This document shows, piece by piece, positions 6,089 through 10,786 of a stretch of 10,786 nucleotides of DNA. Below the pieces are notes generated by a model that made no database searches, had not been told where the DNA came from, and worked only from the letters and a program-made list of their open reading frames with translations. The DNA lies in contig JAIRUU010000118.1 of the NCBI GenBank assembly GCA_031254225.1, positions 1 to 10,786 of the forward strand. Direction: 5' to 3'. The translations under genes were made by a program, and so were the position numbers. Position 1 is the stretch's first letter. Every line of letters begins with the position of its first letter. The stretch is from Candidatus Elusimicrobium euhamitermitis (GTDB taxonomy: Bacteria > Elusimicrobiota > Elusimicrobia > Elusimicrobiales > Elusimicrobiaceae).

Positions 6089-7250
6089 ATTTCATTAAAG
6101 CCTGTTTAAGTTCGCCTGTTTTATCAATTTTTTCCCACGGGAATTCTTTGCGGCCGAAGTGGCCGTAGGCCGCGGTCTGTTTGTAAATCGGGCGTCTTAG
6201 ACGGAAATACTCAATAATTCCGCGCGGCGTAAGAGGGAAAATTTTGCGCGCCGCCGCGGTAATTTTCTCATCGCTTACTACGGAAGTGCCGTGCGTGTCA
6301 ATGTAAAATCCGACAGGCTCCGCCTTTCCTATGGCGTATGCCGTATGCACCGTGCATTCTTTTGCAATTTTTGCGGCCACTATATTTTTGGCTATGTAGC
6401 GGGCCATATACGCGGCGCTGCGGTCAACCTTAGTGGGGTCTTTGCCGGAAAACGCGCCGCCGCCGTGCGGGGCGCGGCCGCCGTAAGTGTCCACTATAAT
6501 TTTGCGGCCGGTCATGCCCGTGTCGGACTGCGGGCCGCCGGTCACGAATTTCCCCGTCGGGTTAATTAAAATTTTTGCATTTTTATCCGTCCATTTTTTT
6601 GTCAGCGGCGTAACAATTACGTCAATGATTTTTTTCTTTGCCGCGTCCGTCATAAATTTGCCGGTTTTATCCAGCACGTCCGCCGTATGCTGGACGGAAA
6701 CGACCACTGTGTCAATGCGTTTGGGCTTGCCGTCAATATATTCAAAAGTAATCTGGCTTTTGCAGTCCGGCCCGATGAACGGGATTTTTTTTGTTCTTCT
6801 TGCGTCCGCCAGCGCGGCCACTATTTTGTTTGCAAGCACTAAAGTTATCGGCAGAAACTCGGGCGTTTCGTCCACCGCGTAGCCGACCATAAGGCCCTGG
6901 TCGCCCGCGCCGCCCGCGTCCACGCCCTGGCTTATATCCGGCGACTGTCGGCCTATGACGTTTAAAATAGCGCACGCGTCCGCGTTAAAACCGTATTTCG
7001 GATCAGTATAACCTATGCGCTTAATTTCTTCGCGCGCTATGGCGTCAATGTCCACCCACGTGTTTGTGGTAATCTCGCCGCCCACCACGACGAGGCCGCG
7101 CGTTACGTAAGTTTCGCACGCCACGCGCGCCGCTTTGTCTTTGGCCAAAATAGCGTCTAAAACGGCGTCTGAAACGGCGTCGCACATTTTATCGGGGTGG
7201 CCTTCGCCGACAGATTCGGACGTGAATAAGCACTTGCCTTTTTGTATCAT
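6087..7250 (-). CDS. metK: S-adenosylmethionine synthetase (methionine adenosyltransferase)
   Basis: 387 residues, the full usual length. It makes S-adenosylmethionine from methionine and ATP in the cytosol, as a homotetramer needing Mg and K in known members. Visible signatures are GEGHPDK (residues 15-21, ATP/Mg site), GAGDQG (114-119) and the phosphate-binding glycine loop GGGAFSGKD (263-271) followed by P-T-K-V-D-R-S. All three domains are present and intact. The start at 7250 gives the standard N-terminus (LFTSESVGEGHPDK from residue 8). There is no SD. An extended -10 TGCTATAAT lies just upstream with 6 nt before the ATG. With so short a leader there is no room for a SAM riboswitch. It stands alone between a convergent lipoprotein gene and a divergent exonuclease gene. 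Confidence 0.98.
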   Translation of the reverse strand: MIQKGKCLFTSESVGEGHPDKMCDAVSDAVLDAILAKDKAARVACETYVTRGLVVVGGEITTNTWVDIDAIAREEIKRIGYTDPKYGFNADACAILNVIGRQSPDISQGVDAGGAGDQGLMVGYAVDETPEFLPITLVLANKIVAALADARRTKKIPFIGPDCKSQITFEYIDGKPKRIDTVVVSVQHTADVLDKTGKFMTDAAKKKIIDVIVTPLTKKWTDKNAKILINPTGKFVTGGPQSDTGMTGRKIIVDTYGGRAPHGGGAFSGKDPTKVDRSAAYMARYIAKNIVAAKIAKECTVHTAYAIGKAEPVGFYIDTHGTSVVSDEKITAAARKIFPLTPRGIIEYFRLRRPIYKQTAAYGHFGRKEFPWEKIDKTGELKQALMK

Positions 7251-7261
7251 ATAGTTATTAT
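7234..7261 (+). promoter_or_regulatory. probable promoter of the exonuclease III gene
   Basis: TTGCCT (7234-7239, four of six matches to TTGACA), 16 bp spacer, TATTAT (7256-7261). Transcription would start near 7268, leaving a 17-nt leader with an SD-like TGAGG (7268-7272). The -35 lies inside the metK coding region and the -10 shares five bases with the metK -10. Confidence 0.45.
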
Positions 7262-7265
7262 AGCA
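7257..7265 (-). promoter_or_regulatory. extended -10 of metK, likely leaderless
   Basis: On the - strand the sequence reads TGCTATAAT, an extended -10 with a perfect TATAAT (7262 down to 7257), then 6 nt, then ATG. The predicted transcription start coincides with the ATG. No convincing -35 is seen, but extended -10 promoters often do without one. Confidence 0.6.
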
Positions 7266-7284
7266 TTTGAGGTAATCAACTATT

Positions 7285-8052
7285 ATGTTAAAAAGGTTTA
7301 TATCCTGGAACGTGAACGGTTTGCGCGCTATAGAAAAAAAAGGTTTTTCTCAGTGGTTTAAAAAAGAAAGTCCGGACATTCTTGCTTTGCAGGAAACCAA
7401 ATCCTCGCCGGACCAGTTGAGCGCGGCATTGCGCGAGCCCGCGGGATATTTTGCTTATTTCAGCGCGGCCGAAAAAAAAGGTTACAGCGGCACTGCGGTT
7501 TACACAAAAGAAAAACCCTTAAGCGTCAGCGAGTCCGTGGGGGACAAAAGTTTAGACGGCGAAGGCAGAACGCTTGTGCTGGAATTTGAAAATTTTTATT
7601 TCTTAAATATTTATTACCCCAACGGCGGCCAGGGCCCGCACAGGATTGATTATAAGCTGCGTTTTTACGCGCAGTTTTTAAAACTCGCCAAAGAACTTAT
7701 GAAGAAGAAAACCGTGGTAATTTGCGGCGACGTTAACACCGCGCATAAAGAAATTGATTTGGCGCGGCCTAAAGAAAATGAGAAGAACACAGGATTCCTG
7801 CCGGAAGAACGCGCTTGGCTGGACAAATTTTTTACGCACGGGCTGACGGACACTTTCCGTTTGTTTAACCGTGACGGCGGCAATTATACGTGGTGGGATT
7901 ACAAAACAAAAGCCCGGGAAAGGAACGCGGGCTGGAGGATAGATTATTTTATCGTGGACGCGGCGTCCGAGAAAAAAGTAAAAAAATCTTATATGCTCTC
8001 CGACGTTCAGGGCTCGGACCACTGCCCCATAGCGCTGGAGATTAATTTATGA
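7285..8052 (+). CDS. xth: exodeoxyribonuclease III / AP endonuclease (ExoIII/XthA family)
   Basis: 255 residues, full length for the family. It acts in base excision repair, cutting at abasic sites and trimming 3' ends. Motifs in order: WNVNGLRA (N9, N11), QETK (metal ligand E37), NIYYPNG (Y110, matching the catalytic-site Tyr), GDVNTAH (D149, N151), AGWRIDYF, and GSDHCP near the end (D245, H246, the catalytic pair). All key residues are present. The start has an SD-like TTGAGG with rather long spacing (12 nt). It diverges from metK with a 34-bp gap, and its stop overlaps the start of the glycosyltransferase by ATGA (8049-8052), so the two are translationally coupled despite unrelated roles. 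Confidence 0.96.
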   Translation: MLKRFISWNVNGLRAIEKKGFSQWFKKESPDILALQETKSSPDQLSAALREPAGYFAYFSAAEKKGYSGTAVYTKEKPLSVSESVGDKSLDGEGRTLVLEFENFYFLNIYYPNGGQGPHRIDYKLRFYAQFLKLAKELMKKKTVVICGDVNTAHKEIDLARPKENEKNTGFLPEERAWLDKFFTHGLTDTFRLFNRDGGNYTWWDYKTKARERNAGWRIDYFIVDAASEKKVKKSYMLSDVQGSDHCPIALEINL

Positions 8053-8810
8053 CGATATCCGTAATAATGATAACCAAAAACGAAGAGCGCAATATCGCCG
8101 CCGCGCTGGAGAGCGTCAAAGGTTTTGCGGACGAAATTATTTTGGTTGACGGCTATTCAACGGATAAAACCGTTGAGACGGCGCGTAGTTACGGCGCAAA
8201 AATAACTCAAAAAACGTTTATTTCTTTTAAAGAACAAAAAGGCGCCGCGCTTGCCGCCGCGACAAAAGAGTGGGTTTTAAATTTGGACGCCGACGAAACT
8301 CTGGGCGCGGAGCTTAAAGCGGAGATTTTGCAGACCATAAAAGACACGCCGTATAACGGTTTTTATCTTCCGTCGTCAAATATTTTTTTGGGCAGACGCA
8401 TGAAGTGGGGCTCGCTGCGGAAGGATTATAAACTGCGTCTTGCGCGCCGCGCCGCGGCTTCTTACGAGGGCGGCAAAGTGCATGAGGTTTTAAGCGTCCA
8501 GGGCGTTACGCCTAAGCTTAAAAACGCGCTTAACCATACGCCGTACCGCGATATACGGCATTATTTTGAAAAGTTTAATAATTATACTTCTCTGGGCGCG
8601 GAAAGTATGCATGAAAAAGGCAAAAAATTTAATCCTCTGCAAATGCTGCGCCCGTTTTGGGAATTTCCCAGAATATATATAATACGCCTGGGTTTTTTAG
8701 ACGGATATCAGGGGTTTTTGTGGGCCGCGTTTTCCAGCTTTTATCCTTTTGTAAAATACGCCAAACTCTGGGAATTGAATAAAAAAAGCATAGAAAAAAA
8801 GTCATTCTGA
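8049..8810 (+). CDS. family 2 glycosyltransferase, WaaE/KdtX-like
   Basis: 253 residues with a GT-A nucleotide-sugar binding fold. Key parts: SVIMITKNEERNI (residues 4-16), EIILVDGYSTDKT (D34), FKEQKGAALAAAT, and the metal-binding D-x-D in NLDADE (D80, D82). The pattern matches the WaaE/KdtX-type branch, which adds a sugar to LPS core in known members and acts on the cytosolic face of the inner membrane. The exact sugar and acceptor cannot be read from sequence. Residues about 214-240 include a hydrophobic, Tyr/Phe-rich stretch that could sit on the membrane. The last codons (Ser-Phe-stop) come from an inverted-repeat element starting at 8801, so the present C-terminus is probably not the ancestral one. 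Start is by ATGA overlap with the exonuclease gene. Confidence 0.9.
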   Translation: MTISVIMITKNEERNIAAALESVKGFADEIILVDGYSTDKTVETARSYGAKITQKTFISFKEQKGAALAAATKEWVLNLDADETLGAELKAEILQTIKDTPYNGFYLPSSNIFLGRRMKWGSLRKDYKLRLARRAAASYEGGKVHEVLSVQGVTPKLKNALNHTPYRDIRHYFEKFNNYTSLGAESMHEKGKKFNPLQMLRPFWEFPRIYIIRLGFLDGYQGFLWAAFSSFYPFVKYAKLWELNKKSIEKKSF

Positions 8811-8915
8811 GGAGCGAAGCGACGTGAGAATCTCCATTTATTTCTTTATTGATACGGCGTCTACGACGCCTAAACAAAATAAAGGAAGATTGCTCGCTAC
8901 GCCGCTCGCAATGAC
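8801..8915. repeat. 115-bp MITE-like element with imperfect inverted ends
   Basis: The left end (8801-8835) begins GTCATTCTGAGGAGCGAAGC. The reverse complement of the right end (8884-8915) begins GTCATTGCGAGCGGCGTAGC. The two ends align over about 32-35 bp with a few mismatches and one short gap. The centre has a 6-bp hairpin GGCGTC-TAC-GACGCC (8856-8870) flanked by AT-rich DNA with TTTATT and AATAAA, so the whole element can fold on itself. From memory the ends resemble a widespread class of short interspersed repeats in bacteria. It carries no gene. A 73-residue + strand frame and an 82-residue - strand frame across it are artefacts. It may also end or stabilise the glycosyltransferase transcript, since no separate terminator is seen there. 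Confidence 0.8.
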
Positions 8916-8987
8916 AACTTTATTTTATCTGTGCTTTTTTACGCTTATTCTTCCTAATTATTTAAGATTACAAAGAGATATTCAGAC

Positions 8988-9023
8988 TATACTCTTTCCC
9001 GCCGTTTCCCAATTTTTTATACT
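8988..9023 (+). promoter_or_regulatory. two TATACT boxes upstream of the pilin gene
   Basis: TATACT occurs at 8988-8993 and again at 9018-9023, 30 bp apart. The second ends exactly 6 nt before the pilin ATG (9030), which would give a leaderless mRNA. The first would give a leader of about 30 nt that has no SD. -35 matches are weak for both (TTTCCC at 8995-9000 for the second). No sigma-54 site (GG-N10-GC type), common for some pilin genes, was seen. Confidence 0.45.
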
Positions 9024-9029
9024 TTTTAT

Positions 9030-9518
9030 ATGTATAAAAAAATAAATATTGCAGGTTTTACGCTTATTGAATTATTGGTTGTTGTGCTTATAATAGGCAT
9101 ACTGGCGGCTATTGCCCTTCCGCAATATTTGTATGCGGTTGAAAAAAGCCGGGCGGCAGAAGCATTTGTGACAGGCAAAGCTATAGTAAGGGCGCAGGAA
9201 AGATATTATCTGTCAAACGGCTCGTTCACTTATTCTTTTGACGATTTGGACTTAGATTTTCAGGGAACATTTTCGGCGACTAAAAATATATTAACCGCCA
9301 AATATTTTTACTACTATTTAGCTTCTCAACAGCATATTCAGGTAAAAAGTCTGAAATACGGATATTGGTTTGATATGTGTTATCAAAACGGCTCTTGTAA
9401 AGGGCAGATCAGGTGCATAGCTTCGCCGGCGGACGCAATATCAAACAAAATATGCAGAGGTTATACTATGAACCAGTTTACCGTGGACGGTAACGGAAAT
9501 AATTCCTATCTTATTTAA
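9030..9518 (+). CDS. type IV prepilin-like protein
   Basis: 162 residues. The leader MYKKINIAG is 9 residues. Prepilin peptidase should cut after G9, leaving F10 (to be methylated) and the conserved Glu at mature position 5 (E14). The next 25 residues (LLVVVLIIGILAAIALPQY) form the classic N-terminal pilin helix. The mature protein is about 153 residues with a polar head containing four Cys (117, 123, 129, 142), enough for two disulfides, and aromatic stretches (KYFYYYL). It could be a major pilin, a minor pilin or a type II secretion pseudopilin. No assembly genes are in the window. The ATG at 9030 is the only sensible start and has no SD. The gene follows the inverted-repeat element and runs tail to tail into murG with a 4-bp overlap (9515-9518). 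Confidence 0.9.
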   Translation: MYKKINIAGFTLIELLVVVLIIGILAAIALPQYLYAVEKSRAAEAFVTGKAIVRAQERYYLSNGSFTYSFDDLDLDFQGTFSATKNILTAKYFYYYLASQQHIQVKSLKYGYWFDMCYQNGSCKGQIRCIASPADAISNKICRGYTMNQFTVDGNGNNSYLI

Positions 9519-10600
9519 AGTTTTTCCACTTCGTCGGCTATAAGCCGCGCGGATTTAAGAGGGTCGGGCAGTTCCAGCACTTCATATCCGCGCTCCATAA
9601 ATTCCAAAATATTTTTATTTTTCGCCACGCCGGAAATATAATCGTATAACTGGGAAGCTAGATTTTCATTTTCCGTAAAAAGTTCCGCGCAGCCGGCTTT
9701 TTTAAGCAGCGCGCCGTTGTAATACTGGTGATTGTCCGCCGCGTAAGGATACGGCACTAAAACCGCAGGTTTGCGGCACGCGTAAAGTTCCGCAATAGTG
9801 CTGGCGCCGGACCTGCAAACCACAAAATCCGCGGCGTGCATTAAAAAATAAATATCGTGGCAATACGCGAACAGGCGTATATTTTTAAAACCGCGGTACT
9901 CCTGCCGGAGTCTCTCATAACCTTTGTCGCCGCTGATATGCACAAACTGCACCGTGTTGTTTTTTCTGACAATTTTTTTGGCCGCTTTGCTTATGGCTAT
10001 GTTTAACTGCTTGCTGCCCTGCGAACCGCCGAAAACCAGAATTGTGGCCATGTCCGGCGAGAGTCCGCGCCTTGAAAGAATTTCCGTTTTATTATAAGGC
10101 AGGCCGAACTCCTCGCGTATCGGAGTGCCGACGAGTTTTGTGTTTTTGATATTATCAGACGTCGGCAGCCCCAGCAAAAACAGATTTGTAAATTTTGAGC
10201 AGACTTTATTGGCAAGACCTATTTTTGTGTTTGAATCATGCGCCGCGCTTTTTATATTTTTCAGCCGCGCCCAGAGAATTAACGGGAAAGAAATATAGCC
10301 GCCCATGCCCACGCAGACGTCAGGCTTAAAATTTTTGATTATAATTGCCGTCTGAACAAAGGCAATGCAGAATTTGCCGCCGAAAATAAAATATTTGAAA
10401 GGATTTAAAGAACGCGGCAGGCCGGTAAAATTTATCTGTTTATAATTGAAGCCGTTTTTTTCAAGAGTTTTTATAGCAAGGTCGTCTTTTCTGACGATAA
10501 ATAAAACTTCATCGCCTCTTTTGCGCAGCTCTTTGCCGAGTGAAAACCCCGGGTAAAAATGACCGCCCGTCCCGCCGGAAGCTATTATAAATTTCTTCAT
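9515..10600 (-). CDS. murG: MurG, lipid II-forming N-acetylglucosaminyltransferase
   Basis: 361 residues, normal length. It transfers GlcNAc from UDP-GlcNAc to lipid I, making lipid II on the inner face of the membrane. Motifs: the N-terminal glycine loop SGGTGGHFYPG (G9-G13, H14), a second glycine loop FGGSQGSKQLN (near 192-202), and the UDP-GlcNAc site SGASTIAEL followed by KPAVLVPYPYAADNHQ. The order and spacing fit MurG. The start overlaps the ftsW stop as ATGA (10597-10600), and a purine-rich SD (GGAGAGGG, 10609-10616) lies in the end of ftsW, so the pair is coupled. The TAA stop shares the bases TTAA with the pilin stop on the other strand. In many genomes murC follows murG; here a convergent pilin gene does. 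Confidence 0.97.
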   Translation of the reverse strand: MKKFIIASGGTGGHFYPGFSLGKELRKRGDEVLFIVRKDDLAIKTLEKNGFNYKQINFTGLPRSLNPFKYFIFGGKFCIAFVQTAIIIKNFKPDVCVGMGGYISFPLILWARLKNIKSAAHDSNTKIGLANKVCSKFTNLFLLGLPTSDNIKNTKLVGTPIREEFGLPYNKTEILSRRGLSPDMATILVFGGSQGSKQLNIAISKAAKKIVRKNNTVQFVHISGDKGYERLRQEYRGFKNIRLFAYCHDIYFLMHAADFVVCRSGASTIAELYACRKPAVLVPYPYAADNHQYYNGALLKKAGCAELFTENENLASQLYDYISGVAKNKNILEFMERGYEVLELPDPLKSARLIADEVEKL

Positions 10601-10785
10601 TTCTTTAAACCCTCTCCTTTTGTTTTTTCAACCGCGGATATATTAAATAAAATTCCCATCATGGCCATGGTTACCAGCACGGACGAGCCGCCGTAAGAAA
10701 AAAACGGCAGCGGCAGACCTTTTGTCGGCAGCAGGCCGGTGGCGACGCCCATGTTTAAAAAAGCCTGCAGCGTAATCGTCAGAGT
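10597..10785 (-). CDS. ftsW: FtsW C-terminal end, lipid II polymerase/division protein (5' part outside window)
   Basis: The last 62 codons plus stop of a - strand frame that runs off the right edge. The translation has NMGVATGLLPTKGLPLPFFS followed by YGGSS and a final hydrophobic helix, the signature C-terminus of the SEDS family (FtsW/RodA/SpoVE). A short Lys-rich cytosolic tail follows. In known members this integral membrane protein polymerises lipid II with a partner class B PBP at the septum. Position directly before murG, with ATGA overlap, is the dcw cluster order and favours FtsW over RodA. Confidence 0.93.
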   Translation of the reverse strand, partial: TLTITLQAFLNMGVATGLLPTKGLPLPFFSYGGSSVLVTMAMMGILFNISAVEKTKGEGLKK

Positions 10786-10786
10786 T

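Noticed and set aside
7251..7284. SAM riboswitch upstream of metK
   Set aside because: Only 34 bp separate metK from the divergent gene and the likely transcript has no leader, so no aptamer can fit.
8801..8915. CRISPR array or insertion sequence at the inverted repeat
   Set aside because: There are only two inverted ends with one centre, no regularly spaced direct repeats and no transposase frame.
8824..9045. 73-residue + strand ORF and an 82-residue - strand ORF around the inverted repeat
   Set aside because: Both depend on the repeat and its AT-rich centre, and show no domain, SD or coding-like composition.
9030..9518. Lateral transfer of the pilin gene by phage or plasmid
   Set aside because: It is somewhat more AT-rich than its neighbours but uses similar codons, and no integrase, att site or mobility gene is near.

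Overview
This window looks like a chromosomal piece of a diderm (Gram-negative type) bacterium. My best guess is an Elusimicrobium-like member of the Elusimicrobiota, but this comes from family resemblance and not from any search. The clues are two lipoproteins, an LPS-type glycosyltransferase, a type IV prepilin with the mature start FTLIELLVVVLIIGILAAIA, a ftsW-murG pair, moderate GC with strongly AAA/TTT-rich codon use, and a tRNA gene without encoded CCA.

Layout. (1) Positions 1-31 hold the 3' end of a tRNA, probably tRNA-Gly. (2) Positions 93-2935 hold a tight three-gene + strand operon: a membrane-anchored protein with a CBM48/AMPK-type fold, a cyclodeaminase/methenyl-THF cyclohydrolase family protein, and a 527-residue all-helical protein of unknown function. 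(3) Positions 2936-3206 are an intergenic stretch holding repeat-like DNA and a promoter. (4) Positions 3207-5168 encode a large single-pass membrane protein with an N-terminal GYF_2-like domain, closed by a strong terminator. (5) Positions 5254-6045 hold two small lipoprotein genes in one unit, followed by a bidirectional terminator shared with metK. (6) metK (- strand) and an exonuclease III gene (+ strand) diverge from overlapping promoters. The exonuclease is translationally coupled to a WaaE/KdtX-like family 2 glycosyltransferase. (7) A 115-bp inverted-repeat element supplies the stop codon of that glycosyltransferase. (8) A type IV pilin-like gene meets murG tail to tail. Next comes the 3' end of ftsW, so the right end is the edge of a division/cell-wall (dcw) cluster on the - strand.

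How the genes fit together. MetK (SAM) and the cyclohydrolase-family protein both touch one-carbon metabolism, but they lie in separate transcription units. The glycosyltransferase, lipoproteins, pilin, MurG and FtsW all concern the envelope. I see no defence system, phage, CRISPR array or transposase.

The most notable non-coding signal is that three genes without a Shine-Dalgarno sequence (first lipoprotein, metK, pilin) each have a TATAAT/TATACT box exactly 6 nt before the ATG. This is the geometry expected for leaderless transcripts. Other points of interest are the repeat that has become the end of a coding sequence, the extracytoplasmic CBM48-like domain without its usual tryptophans, and the GYF-membrane protein whose architecture recalls GltJ/AgmX of myxobacterial gliding machinery.
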